DNA from: QYQD01 sp040754095
Lineage (GTDB): Bacteria; Desulfobacterota; QYQD01
DNA length: 44,193 bases
Direction of reading: 5' to 3'
Assembly (NCBI GenBank): GCA_040754095.1
Contig: JBFMFO010000022.1
Location: 1 to 44,193, forward strand
Of this stretch, positions 1-8,031 are shown one piece after another; position 1 is the stretch's first letter, and each line of letters starts with the position of its first letter. The notes below the pieces were generated by a model. The model was not told the origin of the DNA. It saw nothing but the letters and a program-made list of their open reading frames with translations, and made no database searches. The translations under genes were made by a program, and so were the position numbers.

Positions 1-167
1 ATACCCCGCCCGATAACATGGTGCAGAACTCCGGGCGCATCCAGTCTCGCTAATCTTGGCATGTGTTCCTATATCTCACAAACCCACTCAGCTTGTCAAG
101 CACGTTCTGCACGAACGTCCCCATTTACCATTTAATTCAGGATGCCGGTTAGTAGGGAGTTTTTTGG

Positions 168-968
168 CTAATTTATATAGCTGTGCAGGCCGGAGAGAAG
201 GAAATTGACTCCAAAATAAGTAAAGAGCACTGATACAAAACCGCCAATGGAGAGCAGGGCGATCTTTTTGCCATGCCACCCGCGCAGACGGACATGGAGG
301 ATGATCGCATAGACGAACCACGTAATCAGAGACCAGGTTTCTTTAGGGTCCCATTGCCAGTAGGCCCCCCAAGCCGAATGCGCCCAGATGGAACCGGTTG
401 CGATGCCGGCGGTAAGAAACAGAAAACCAAAGACAATCACCCGATAGTTAAGGGTATCCAGGTCTTTTTTGTCATCGGATCTTTTAAACAGGTACGCGAT
501 ACTCAGGCCACAGGAAACAGCAAATGCGCCATAACCGATAAAGCAGGTGATGACATGGGCAATGAGCCAGTTGCTCTGCAAGGCCGGGACAAGCGGTTCA
601 ATGCGGCTTGAAATAGTCGGTGAAAACGAGGCGTAGGCCAGACCAAGGAAGGCAAAAGGTACGGTGAACACGCCGGCGTGGGCAATTTTATACTTATATT
701 CAGCAATAAAATGGATCAAAATTGTCGCCCAGGCAAAGAAGACCAGGGACTCATAAAAATTGGCAAATGGGGCATGGCCGATCCCAAGGTTGTGGGATTC
801 AACCCAGCGTAAAATAATGGCAACGGTATGCGCAACAAAGGTGCCTATAGTGACAACCGAAGCGATCCTCTGGCCGATTTTTGTCTTAAAGATCAGGGCG
901 CTCAGATAAAATATCACTGCCGCAAGATAGCTGAATGTTACGGCAGCGAGAATCTTCGAACTCAGCAT
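168..968 (-). CDS. CcsA/CcsB-type cytochrome c biogenesis (heme-handling) membrane protein
   Basis: This 266-residue protein belongs to the CcsA/ResC/HemX family. With ResB it forms the System II cytochrome c synthase, which exports heme and attaches it to CxxCH apocytochromes outside the cytoplasmic membrane. I see about eight hydrophobic segments, the tryptophan-rich WWD signature WGAYWQWDPKE at residues 200-210, and conserved histidines near residues 47, 138 and 225 that fit the heme-ligand positions of the family. The ATG at 968 is preceded by AAGGGGA. The resB-like gene ends 18 bases upstream on the same strand, so the two are one transcription unit, and two twelve-heme cytochromes lie just upstream as obvious clients. 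A paralogue lies at 31573-32400. Family assignment is secure; whether it is the synthase subunit rather than HemX rests on the ResB neighbour. Confidence 0.93.
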   Translation of the reverse strand: MLSSKILAAVTFSYLAAVIFYLSALIFKTKIGQRIASVVTIGTFVAHTVAIILRWVESHNLGIGHAPFANFYESLVFFAWATILIHFIAEYKYKIAHAGVFTVPFAFLGLAYASFSPTISSRIEPLVPALQSNWLIAHVITCFIGYGAFAVSCGLSIAYLFKRSDDKKDLDTLNYRVIVFGFLFLTAGIATGSIWAHSAWGAYWQWDPKETWSLITWFVYAIILHVRLRGWHGKKIALLSIGGFVSVLFTYFGVNFLLSGLHSYIN

Positions 969-986
969 GGCGGTTCGTTTCCCCTT

Positions 987-2357
987 TTATTTTATATCGG
1001 CTTTCTGGAGTTGCAGGTAGAGCTTATCAAGCCTTTCTTCCAGCCCCAGCTTGTTTTTATTTGTCTGTCCGCCGACGGTAACTGTTGTCCCCTCGCCTTT
1101 TTTCTCCAGCACAGCCCATATCTTACGGTGTGACATGAAAAAGGTCACGGCAATTCCCAATACCATTAATATACTGCCGGCCCAGACAAAGAGGATGCCC
1201 GGTTCCTTGGCTACCTGGAGGCCGGTGTAGAAGCCTTCCCTTACCTCGGTTACGAGAAACCGGTACGGTAATTTTTTGACCCTTCCAAAGTCCGGGTTGT
1301 TTTTGAATATCCAAAGGTCGGTTTGTCCTCCCTCGGGACTGGTCAGCAACATCTGAACCGCAGGGCCCATATCCATCACATTCGGCTCAACCCGTAATGA
1401 ACGGAGGGTGCCCAGTCCATCAGGCAAAATGGCCTCCTGGCCGAATGGAACAGAAAGCGGCATGATTTTCCCGCTGGTTTTATCAACCAGATTAAGTTCA
1501 ATCGTCTTTGGGAAGCGGCCGTAAGAGGCCTGATAAAAAGTGATACCTCTGTACGTAAGGGGATGGTTGACCCGGATGTTGCCGTTCAACACCGGCTTCC
1601 CGTTTTCGATAATGGTTATGTCGCTGCGGTAATCCCTTGGTTCGCCGGTGGGATAAAACTGAGCCTCAAACTTGTCAACGCGGAGGGAAAAGCCCAGGTT
1701 ATAGCCTACGTTAGTATTAGGCAGGGGCACCTGTTCCACCACCGCCCCCTCCGGCAGGTTAACGCTGGTTCTGAACCCGCCCAGGGAGCTCGCTATCCCG
1801 GCAATATAGAAAATAACGACACTAAGATGCACGACATAGACACCGAGACGGGATAATCTTCCCTTTTCCTGCCAAAGAATTGTTGTTGAGCCGGACGTGG
1901 TCTCGTTCAGGTCGCCCAGCTTACCTGAAAGAATGGGCAAGAGTGCGGCCTTAACCACAGAAGGGTTCGCCTTATATTTTAAGGCCCTCGTCCCTGGCTT
2001 GGCCAGGACAGTGTTTTCGTTAAGCCTCTTTTCTTTTGGGAAAACAATATCCCAGACATGCCGGAGCCTGTCCGTAGTACAGACAATCAGGTTCAGCGCC
2101 AGGAGAAGAAGAAGGAGTCTAAACCACCCCGAATGATAGAGGTCCAGCAGAGATAACGAATCCAAAAGCTGGTAAGTGCCATACCCATACCGCTGAACAT
2201 ACATGGCGGGAGGCTCATTTTGAGGGATAAGCGTCCCGACAATAGAGCTTACCGCGAGAAATATAAGTAAGAATATGGTGAGGTTAACTGAAGCGAGAGA
2301 TTTCCAGAAAGGTTGTTTTTTTTCGGGTGGCGCTGAGAGGCTGTTTTCCGGCTTCAT
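987..2357 (-). CDS. resB: ResB/Ccs1 cytochrome c biogenesis protein
   Basis: This 456-residue ResB (Ccs1) protein is the partner of CcsA in System II cytochrome c maturation and is thought to hold apocytochrome and reduced heme on the outer face of the membrane. The sequence shows three hydrophobic segments in the first 200 residues (about 20-44, 78-97 and 168-192), a large extracytoplasmic domain, and a last membrane segment near residues 390-412 followed by a charged cytoplasmic tail. This is the standard ResB layout, and the length is normal. The start at 2357 has only a weak ribosome site. It is separated from the upstream cytochromes by a strong terminator (2684-2724) and an inverted repeat, so resB-ccsA probably has its own promoter within 2358-2500, though I found no convincing hexamers. 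Confidence 0.92.
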   Translation of the reverse strand: MKPENSLSAPPEKKQPFWKSLASVNLTIFLLIFLAVSSIVGTLIPQNEPPAMYVQRYGYGTYQLLDSLSLLDLYHSGWFRLLLLLLALNLIVCTTDRLRHVWDIVFPKEKRLNENTVLAKPGTRALKYKANPSVVKAALLPILSGKLGDLNETTSGSTTILWQEKGRLSRLGVYVVHLSVVIFYIAGIASSLGGFRTSVNLPEGAVVEQVPLPNTNVGYNLGFSLRVDKFEAQFYPTGEPRDYRSDITIIENGKPVLNGNIRVNHPLTYRGITFYQASYGRFPKTIELNLVDKTSGKIMPLSVPFGQEAILPDGLGTLRSLRVEPNVMDMGPAVQMLLTSPEGGQTDLWIFKNNPDFGRVKKLPYRFLVTEVREGFYTGLQVAKEPGILFVWAGSILMVLGIAVTFFMSHRKIWAVLEKKGEGTTVTVGGQTNKNKLGLEERLDKLYLQLQKADIK

Positions 2358-2509
2358 GTCATTGTATCTCAGAGGGTTATTAAGGTGTCATAACTAACGG
2401 AAATCCTGTAAAGACTACCCAAAAACAGTCCATTCATTAACATCCCTGTCCCCCGCTTGTCAAGGATTTTATAGCCTTAGGACTTTCCCCACATTTTTAT
2501 GGAAGCCGT

Positions 2510-2663
2510 TGTTCCTTCGCGAAACTTGCTTGGAGCAGTGGGGGAACCCTTCGAGGGCGAGCAGGAAGGGGAAAGCCAGCCCCTTATAGACCTGAAAGGG
2601 GAAAACCTTTCCTGCCTGCAAGCCGGAAGGGTCACTGCGCAAGCCGTGAAGCGAAGGAATGAC
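2510..2663. repeat. Long imperfect inverted repeat (arms about 55-60 nt)
   Basis: The left arm (about 2512-2570) and right arm (about 2606-2659) are imperfect reverse complements. The shared blocks run in the same order: TCCTTCGC, GCTTG, GCAGTG, ACCCTTC and GCAGGAA. It could fold into one large hairpin and has no coding signature. It fills most of the 384-base gap between resB and the cytochrome terminator. It may be a small mobile palindrome or a leader structure for resB. Confidence 0.7.
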
Positions 2664-2683
2664 AGTTTTCATCCCTAGAATGC

Positions 2684-2724
2684 AAAAAAGAAAGGCGGCC
2701 ATTAATGACCGCCTTTCTTTTTTT
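2684..2724 (-). terminator. Rho-independent terminator after the twelve-heme lipoprotein gene
   Basis: A stem of AAAGAAAGGCGG paired with CCGCCTTTCTTT closes on a short loop and is flanked by A and T runs on both sides, so it can terminate in either direction. It lies 18 bases downstream of the cytochrome stop codon. Confidence 0.9.
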
Positions 2725-2741
2725 ATCTTCTGATATTACCC

Positions 2742-3665
2742 TTACCTGGGCATAGCGTGGGCAGTATTGTGGCAGTCACCACATTTCTTGAAGCCCTTAA
2801 GCAAAGTCGGACTATGCGGCTGACCGTGGCAGGCCTCGCACTGAATAATATCCCGATGTTTGGGATGGCATTTGGCACAACTTAGTTGATCGTGCTTGGT
2901 CTGGCTCTTCTGGAGATCCTGCAGGGCCTTGGGATGGCATGCCCCACAGGTGTCTCGCGGTGTCTCGAGCGGATACGTGATCACCAGTGGCCTGTGCACC
3001 GGGTGGCAGCTTAAGCACTCGGCATTGGTCTGGGTCGGTGTATGCGGTGAATGACAATCGGCACAAACCGGAATATGACGGTGCACGGTATGGCAGTCGG
3101 AACACGCCACGTCCGTATGTTTACTCTTATGGGTCTTAAGCTCGTCGGCTACCTTGCCGTGGCAGATGGAACATCCGGCATCCATGTCCGGGCCCGCCAT
3201 CTTGCCCGTCGGCGCATGGGGGTTGGCGTGGCAGGCAGCGCAGTTAGCCAATTTATCACCGTGAGCCAGTCCGTGACAGGTGTTGCATTTAGGCATAATG
3301 TCTTCGTATTTGACCTTGTCCGGACGATACACGTGGTATTTCTCATGACACTTGGTGCAATCGATCTGGTGCTTGCCGCCTTCATTGCGGATGGTATTGT
3401 AATAATATAAATGGCACTGACCGCACTGCTCTGTCTTCAGAGGCGATATCTCCTTCTCATACAGCGGCGCTATCTTGGCCTTGGCTTTCGCCGGTGCTGC
3501 CACTACCACTGGCGTTTCCGCCGGGACCGGCGTAACAGCCACGCCCCCTTCTTCTACAACAGTCCCCGGGGCCGGCACCGTTACTACACGCTGCTCCGCG
3601 CAACCCCAAATAACTGCGATAAGCAGTAATACTAACCCCCCAAAGGCTACCAGCAATCTTTTCAT
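2742..3665 (-). CDS. Twelve-heme c-type cytochrome, predicted lipoprotein
   Basis: This 307-residue secreted cytochrome has twelve CxxCH heme sites, from QCGQCH near residue 80 to KCGDCH near residue 295. Many are followed by HxxH or PH pairs that can supply distal histidine ligands. The N-terminus is a signal sequence ending in IWGC near residue 22, which fits a lipobox, followed by a Pro/Ala/Val-rich linker, so anchoring by lipid is likely. It probably carries electrons across the periplasm or at the cell surface. The gene lies 79 bases downstream of a paralogous twelve-heme gene and is followed by a strong terminator. Redox partners cannot be read from the sequence. It resembles no single named cytochrome that I can identify. 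Confidence 0.9.
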   Translation of the reverse strand: MKRLLVAFGGLVLLLIAVIWGCAEQRVVTVPAPGTVVEEGGVAVTPVPAETPVVVAAPAKAKAKIAPLYEKEISPLKTEQCGQCHLYYYNTIRNEGGKHQIDCTKCHEKYHVYRPDKVKYEDIMPKCNTCHGLAHGDKLANCAACHANPHAPTGKMAGPDMDAGCSICHGKVADELKTHKSKHTDVACSDCHTVHRHIPVCADCHSPHTPTQTNAECLSCHPVHRPLVITYPLETPRDTCGACHPKALQDLQKSQTKHDQLSCAKCHPKHRDIIQCEACHGQPHSPTLLKGFKKCGDCHNTAHAMPR

Positions 3666-3689
3666 TGTCCACCTCTCATAACCAAACCT

Positions 3690-3719
3690 TGGAGGAGCGC
3701 CTTTTGGGGCGCCCCTTAT
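3690..3719 (-). other. GC-rich hairpin between the two twelve-heme cytochrome genes
   Basis: GGAGCGCC and GGCGCCCC can pair with one mismatch around a short loop. There is no T-run on the minus-strand side, so this looks more like an mRNA-stabilising or attenuating hairpin than a terminator. The two cytochromes can therefore still be co-transcribed. Confidence 0.4.
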
Positions 3720-3743
3720 CGCTTACGTATCAGCCAAAACGGC

Positions 3744-4547
3744 CTATTTCATCAGGGTGTGTGCCGCTCCATGACACTTGCCGCATTCCGGATATTTCGC
3801 ATGGATACCTGATGCATGCGGTTTCCCATGACACGCCTCGCAGGGCGGAACTACCTTGTGTTTATCGCGATGGCAATAGGCACAGGATAGGTCATGATGT
3901 TTTGTGGTATTGGCCTTCAAGTTGTCATAGGCATCATAGTGGCACGCCGCACAGGTCTCTGAAGGTGTATCCATACCATACTTGATATCCAGGGGTTTAT
4001 GCGGTGGATGACAGGCCTTACAGGTCTCAAAGGTCATATCTTTGGTATGCGGGTCGTGGCACTTTAAACAATCGAGGTACTGTCTGTGCGCCGGGTGACA
4101 CTTTGAGCAATCTAATAGGGCATGTTTGCTCGGAGAAACCGCCATCTCATTTCCCTGCTGTGGATGGCAGGTGAGACATACCGGCGTGGTCTTCTCGCCC
4201 ATCTTGATATCTAACGGGGCATGGGTATCCGCATGGCAGGAAGCGCATTCGGGCAATTCGTAGTGGGGCTTTCCGGCATGGCACATAGCACATTTTGGGA
4301 CAGCCTGCGTGCCTTGTGGTGGATGTTCGGTGTGGCAGTCCAGACATCCCACGGCCGTCTTATGCTTGGCCCCCTTAGAGGCAATAGTCTCCGGCTGTTG
4401 CGGGTGGCACTTCACGCAATCGCTGTTGGAGAGGGCCGCCTCTGCAGCAACGGCATTACCAACAGGACATTTATAACAAAAAACCGCTGCCATAAGGCCT
4501 ATGGCCAGAACCGCAAATACAACAACTAGTCCTTTTTTATGAAACAT
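3744..4547 (-). CDS. Twelve-heme c-type cytochrome, periplasmic
   Basis: This cytochrome of about 267 residues has twelve CxxCH sites, from DCVKCH to ECGKCH, with frequent His pairs following them. The start is taken at the ATG at 4547 because GGAGG stands about nine bases upstream; a longer reading from 4565 adds six residues. The N-terminus is an export signal ending around AVAAEAA, without a convincing lipobox, so this copy is probably soluble or signal-anchored, unlike its lipoprotein neighbour. The last heme region (CGKCHGAAH) matches the end of the downstream paralogue (CGDCHNTAH), which supports tandem duplication. A consensus sigma-70 promoter lies at 4593-4621, so this is the first gene of the cytochrome pair. 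Confidence 0.91.
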   Translation of the reverse strand: MFHKKGLVVVFAVLAIGLMAAVFCYKCPVGNAVAAEAALSNSDCVKCHPQQPETIASKGAKHKTAVGCLDCHTEHPPQGTQAVPKCAMCHAGKPHYELPECASCHADTHAPLDIKMGEKTTPVCLTCHPQQGNEMAVSPSKHALLDCSKCHPAHRQYLDCLKCHDPHTKDMTFETCKACHPPHKPLDIKYGMDTPSETCAACHYDAYDNLKANTTKHHDLSCAYCHRDKHKVVPPCEACHGKPHASGIHAKYPECGKCHGAAHTLMK

Positions 4548-4592
4548 ATAGCGCTTCCTCCACAAGGGATGAATAGTAATTCAACGCAAGCG

Positions 4593-4621
4593 ATGTTAGC
4601 ATTACAAATAACCTATGTCAA
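4593..4621 (-). promoter_or_regulatory. Sigma-70-type promoter of the cytochrome pair
   Basis: TTGACA (4616-4621) and TAACAT (4593-4598) are separated by exactly 17 bases on the minus strand, about 45 bases before the start codon at 4547. Confidence 0.75.
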
Positions 4622-4647
4622 GCATTTAATGGGATTTTTCTGACAAA

Positions 4648-5172
4648 TTAGGGCCCTGTTGATTGCTGATGCCTGCCTTCTTTTGACTTCATTTCTCCTA
4701 ATATTGACACCCAGTTACCCTCTGTGCTGAGTTCTTTGCCCTTTTTTATTTCCATGAAAGCCTGTTCATAGAGTCCTTTTGAGCCATAGGCTATCCCCAG
4801 GTTATAGTGGGCTTCCGCATTCTTGTAGTTTATACTGATGGCCTCTCGAAACGCCTGGATGGCCGAATCTATCCCCCCCTTTTCAAAATAGCAGACCCCA
4901 AGGTTGTTATAAGGCTCTGAATATGCCGGAGCCGACCGGATGCTGATCTGGTAATGCTCTATGGCCTTGTCAAGGAGTCCCCTATTTTTATAGGAAATGC
5001 CCATATAATTATGCGGCCTGGCCTTGTTCGGTGATTTTGTGACCGTATCACGCCACAGGGTCAGATCATCTTTCCAGACAGAATTTCTCTGGTAGGCGAC
5101 CATACCGAGTATGATTATCAGCACAGTTATGATTATGATCTCGATAGATAGATACGTTTTGACTTCGGACAT
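4648..5172 (-). CDS. Membrane-anchored TPR protein (detached TMTC-type C-terminal module 3)
   Basis: This 174-residue protein has one N-terminal transmembrane helix (about 8-26), then the signature YQRN-VWKDDLTLW-KSPNKARPHN, then three to four tetratricopeptide repeats to the C-terminus. In ordinary bacterial TMTC-like proteins this order (last membrane helix, W-rich linker, TPRs) directly follows the GT-C membrane domain in one chain. Here it is a separate gene, five bases after the stop of a sister module. It is the last gene of the glycan operon. The TPRs probably face the periplasm and recruit protein acceptors or partners for the membrane enzyme encoded at 5788-6936; that role is inferred. 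Confidence 0.8.
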   Translation of the reverse strand: MSEVKTYLSIEIIIITVLIIILGMVAYQRNSVWKDDLTLWRDTVTKSPNKARPHNYMGISYKNRGLLDKAIEHYQISIRSAPAYSEPYNNLGVCYFEKGGIDSAIQAFREAISINYKNAEAHYNLGIAYGSKGLYEQAFMEIKKGKELSTEGNWVSILGEMKSKEGRHQQSTGP

Positions 5173-5177
5173 AATTT

Positions 5178-5783
5178 TTAGTGAAAAGTCTTTAGCTTGT
5201 TGATCCTGGCAATGACCATCGGGGCGTCGCCGGGTCGTAGCCGAAGGAAGTCTTCAAACTCCCGGATAGCCTCTCGAACCAGTCCTTTTTTCTCATAGGC
5301 AAGTCCCAGGTTCCAGTGCGCCTCTGGAAGGTCCGGTTTAATATTTAATGCTTTCCCGTATTGGGTTATGGCGTCATCTATCTGATTTTTTTGTAAATAT
5401 ATAGTTCCCAGATTAACAATAGCCTCCAACAGGTCGGGTTTGATATTTAAGGCCTTTTGATAATGCTCGATAGCCTCGTTCAACATCCCCATCCCCTCAT
5501 AGGCTATGGCCAGATTATAGTAACCCGAATACCTCCTGGGATTTATTTCTATGGCCTTTTTGAATTCGCCTATAGCCTCATTCCAAAGGCGATTTTTAAG
5601 GTGTTCATTTCCGAGATTAACATAAGCCCTATCATTCCACGGGGCTTTTTTAACCGCATCCAGCCACAGCGAGGTTTCGCTTTTCCAAACAAGATTGCGT
5701 TGACAGGTAGCTGCTCCCAGCGCCAATAGTATGGATGCTATGGTCAAGACTTCAGGATATATTTTGGACTCTATTGGCTTCAT
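5178..5783 (-). CDS. Membrane-anchored TPR protein (detached TMTC-type C-terminal module 2)
   Basis: This 201-residue protein has an N-terminal membrane helix (about 12-27), a CQRNLVWKSETSLW linker motif and about four to five TPRs whose units keep the family positions (W/Y-NLG, A-YE, A-EP/NP). It starts four bases after the stop of the GT-C membrane gene and is followed after five bases by another module of the same design. All three modules share the same membrane-helix-plus-linker start, so they are paralogues and not fragments of one frameshifted gene. Function is inferred as a substrate- or partner-binding arm of the adjacent membrane enzyme. Confidence 0.8.
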   Translation of the reverse strand: MKPIESKIYPEVLTIASILLALGAATCQRNLVWKSETSLWLDAVKKAPWNDRAYVNLGNEHLKNRLWNEAIGEFKKAIEINPRRYSGYYNLAIAYEGMGMLNEAIEHYQKALNIKPDLLEAIVNLGTIYLQKNQIDDAITQYGKALNIKPDLPEAHWNLGLAYEKKGLVREAIREFEDFLRLRPGDAPMVIARINKLKTFH

Positions 5784-5787
5784 TTGC

Positions 5788-6936
5788 TCAAGCCTTTATT
5801 TTTGGCCCTGATATTCTACTGATAAGTAGCGCGATAATGGTGACAAAACCCACCGAAGGCAGGTAGAGGCGATGCTCGAATATGGGGTCATAGATGACAA
5901 TAAAGCTTGAGGTTACGGACAGGGTCACAAAGAACCAGATAATGCTGAAAGAAAAGAGGCGCGACCGGCGGAACATGGCGATGCCGATAATAATAAGGGC
6001 CACAAGGAAAAGAAAGAAAAGTACGGTAAGTCCGTCCACGCTCCGGACAATAGGCCAATCATAGTCCAGGTTCAGACCAACAGGGAGAAAAAGCAGCCTG
6101 ATATAATAAGGGATGACATGAAGCTGGGTCAGGAAGTACTGAAAGGAGGTCACGGGTTCATCGAGGGGTACCGGAACGCCCTTCGTATAGTCGAAAGATA
6201 TAAATTTTTCGAGGTTTAAGATATTCAAAAAAAGGACAATAACCAGTGTAGAGAACATGGCCAGGTGAATCTTGTAATGGCTCTTGAGTATCTTCCAGTC
6301 TCCATCGGAGAGAAAGTAAAAGTCATAAATGACGAGGGCTAAGGGCAAGGTGGCGACTATTTGCTTGGTGCCCATGCCCAAACACGAACTTATCAGTGCC
6401 CCGGTCAAATAGGGCCCCTTTTTCTTAACCTGGAAGGCCTTGATAATCAAAAGCAGCGTTAAAAGATAAAATGAGGAGGCCAGAACCTCGGATCGGCTGA
6501 TTATATAAGTTACGGCCTGAGTTTGGATGGGGTGAACCATAAAAAGCAGGGATGCATAAAGGGCTATGCGATAGGCCTGTCCCTGGTATATATCCCTTAC
6601 CGAAGGGAGATTTGCTGTCCAGGATAATATGAAATAAATCATTATTCCGTTTGCGATATGAAGCGCCAGGTTAACCAGGTGATAGCCGAATACGTTAAGC
6701 CCGCCCAGGGCATAGTTTATGGCCAGGGTAACGTCCAGTATCGGTCGGGAAGAGGTAGCAAAAATTTCTCTCAAATCAACCCGGTGGATGGCGTAGTTTT
6801 CCACAATAGCCCGGATGTCATCAAAGTGAAAAGAACAGTCAAGGCTGTTGGAATAAACAAGAAGACCGGAGATGCTTATCAGTAAAATGGCCAGGGCGTG
6901 GCGCTTGCTATCAGGATATCCCATTGACTGTTTCAA
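5788..6936 (-). CDS. GT-C-type multi-spanning membrane protein, TMTC-like membrane domain without TPRs
   Basis: This protein of 382 residues has about nine to ten membrane helices. It matches the N-terminal half of bacterial TMTC-like (DUF1736-related) proteins, which are related to O-mannosyltransferases. After the first helix comes FHFDDIRAIVENYAIH. The acidic pair in this first external loop is where GT-C enzymes carry catalytic or metal-binding acids. The chain ends at EHRLYLPSVGFV plus one helix, exactly where one-chain homologues continue into the last helix and TPRs; those parts are supplied by separate genes on both sides. It probably transfers a sugar from a polyprenyl-phosphate donor to an exported acceptor. 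The donor could come from the transferase at 8032-8751. The activity is inferred, and the start at 6936 follows the upstream stop by one base. Confidence 0.72.
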   Translation of the reverse strand: MKQSMGYPDSKRHALAILLISISGLLVYSNSLDCSFHFDDIRAIVENYAIHRVDLREIFATSSRPILDVTLAINYALGGLNVFGYHLVNLALHIANGIMIYFILSWTANLPSVRDIYQGQAYRIALYASLLFMVHPIQTQAVTYIISRSEVLASSFYLLTLLLIIKAFQVKKKGPYLTGALISSCLGMGTKQIVATLPLALVIYDFYFLSDGDWKILKSHYKIHLAMFSTLVIVLFLNILNLEKFISFDYTKGVPVPLDEPVTSFQYFLTQLHVIPYYIRLLFLPVGLNLDYDWPIVRSVDGLTVLFFLFLVALIIIGIAMFRRSRLFSFSIIWFFVTLSVTSSFIVIYDPIFEHRLYLPSVGFVTIIALLISRISGPKIKA

Positions 6937-6937
6937 T

Positions 6938-7651
6938 TTAGTATCCCCTTCTGATTCTGAGCATTATCGTTTCCAGCGCCCGGCGGGCGCTCTCGTCACC
7001 AGGATTTAACCTCAGTGCCATATTATATTCTTCGGCGGCCTGGATAAAAAGACCCTTTTGTTCATAGGCATAGCCCAGGTTAAAGTGAGTATCAGCAGAA
7101 TCGGGCTTAAGGACCAGGGCTTTTGTGAATTCGGCAATGGCCAGGTCTGTTAAGCCCTTGATGCCGTAGGCAGAGGCCAGGTTGTGATGCGCCGTCAAGT
7201 TGCCTGGCTTGAAGCGTACAGCATTTCGATAGGCAGTTATAGCTTCATCCATTTGGCCTTTTTTGACATGGGCATCCCCCAGGCACAAATAGGCATCGAC
7301 ATAGCCGGGCCTTGCCTTTAGGGCCTCCTGCGAATACTTGATAGCCAAGTCAGAGGAACCTTTATGCAAATAGGCATCGGCCAGAGAAACAAAGGCATTA
7401 GCGTGATCAGGCTTCAACCTCAGAGTAATCCGGGCCTCTGCTATGGACCGGTCCCATTGGCCGGACATCCGGTAGGCCATACTGAGATTGTTGTGCGGAC
7501 GTGCCTTAGATGGCGATTTTTGAACTGTGTCCTTCCACAGGGTTAGCTCGCTTTTCCAGACGAAATTGCGTTGATAAACACCCAGTCCGGATATCAAGAC
7601 CAGGACGGCGATGACCGCGAACTCCATATATATCAACTGCACTTCCCGCAT
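6938..7651 (-). CDS. Membrane-anchored TPR protein (detached TMTC-type C-terminal module 1)
   Basis: This 237-residue protein has one membrane helix (about 9-25), the linker motif VYQRNFVWKSELTLW-KSPSKARPHNN, and about five complete TPRs. It is the largest of the three modules and the only one upstream of the GT-C gene, whose start it nearly touches (one-base gap). Upstream, the DUF2304 gene ends seven bases before its start, so it belongs to the same tightly packed transcript. The linker is near-identical in kind to those of the genes at 4648 and 5178. Membrane-tethered protein-interaction function is inferred from the TPRs. Confidence 0.82.
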   Translation of the reverse strand: MREVQLIYMEFAVIAVLVLISGLGVYQRNFVWKSELTLWKDTVQKSPSKARPHNNLSMAYRMSGQWDRSIAEARITLRLKPDHANAFVSLADAYLHKGSSDLAIKYSQEALKARPGYVDAYLCLGDAHVKKGQMDEAITAYRNAVRFKPGNLTAHHNLASAYGIKGLTDLAIAEFTKALVLKPDSADTHFNLGYAYEQKGLFIQAAEEYNMALRLNPGDESARRALETIMLRIRRGY

Positions 7652-7658
7652 AGAGCAC

Positions 7659-8018
7659 CTATTCCGAATCCTTGCCGCCGGGCCTTTTCAATTCGGCCTT
7701 CAAAATAGCGACCTCCTGTGTCAGTTTGTTTATCTTATCGGTTAGAGAGGATATCTTAATCGAGGAATGAAGCGCTATCATAAGCAAAAAGATCAGGCCG
7801 AAAATAAACAGGGTAGTTGTTGGTAACACAGCCCCGATCATCCGGGAAACAATGACCAGGAAGTCATACCAGACAGCCAGGACAACTATGCCCAGGGCAG
7901 TTAAGAGCCATAACCAGGAGTATTCCTCACGTAGTTTTCGCCTGCGAACCATTTCCAGGATAAAGACAGCAGCCGTTATTCCTACAATTAAGGCGAATAT
8001 TTGTTGTCTGATCGGCAT
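7659..8018 (-). CDS. DUF2304 small membrane protein
   Basis: This 119-residue protein has three hydrophobic segments (about 5-23, 36-54 and 64-87), a basic RRRKLREEYSWLW stretch between the first two, and a C-terminal helical region likely to form a coiled coil. That arrangement matches DUF2304, which is commonly encoded next to dolichyl-phosphate-mannose-synthase-like glycosyltransferases, as here (13 bases after the GT2 gene). It may anchor the transferase or help flip its lipid product, but the biochemical role of the family is not settled. Confidence 0.78.
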   Translation of the reverse strand: MPIRQQIFALIVGITAAVFILEMVRRRKLREEYSWLWLLTALGIVVLAVWYDFLVIVSRMIGAVLPTTTLFIFGLIFLLMIALHSSIKISSLTDKINKLTQEVAILKAELKRPGGKDSE

Positions 8019-8031
8019 AATCTTCCCTCCT

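Noticed and set aside
88..321. 77-residue minus-strand frame at the left edge
   Set aside because: It overlaps the end of the CcsA gene in another frame, has no ribosome site and no recognisable features.
2469..2702. 77-residue minus-strand frame upstream of resB
   Set aside because: It is encoded entirely by the long inverted repeat and lacks family similarity or start signals.
3051..3410. 119-residue plus-strand frame opposite the first twelve-heme gene
   Set aside because: The opposite strand of CxxCH-rich genes gives long open frames because of the biased codons; no start site or family.
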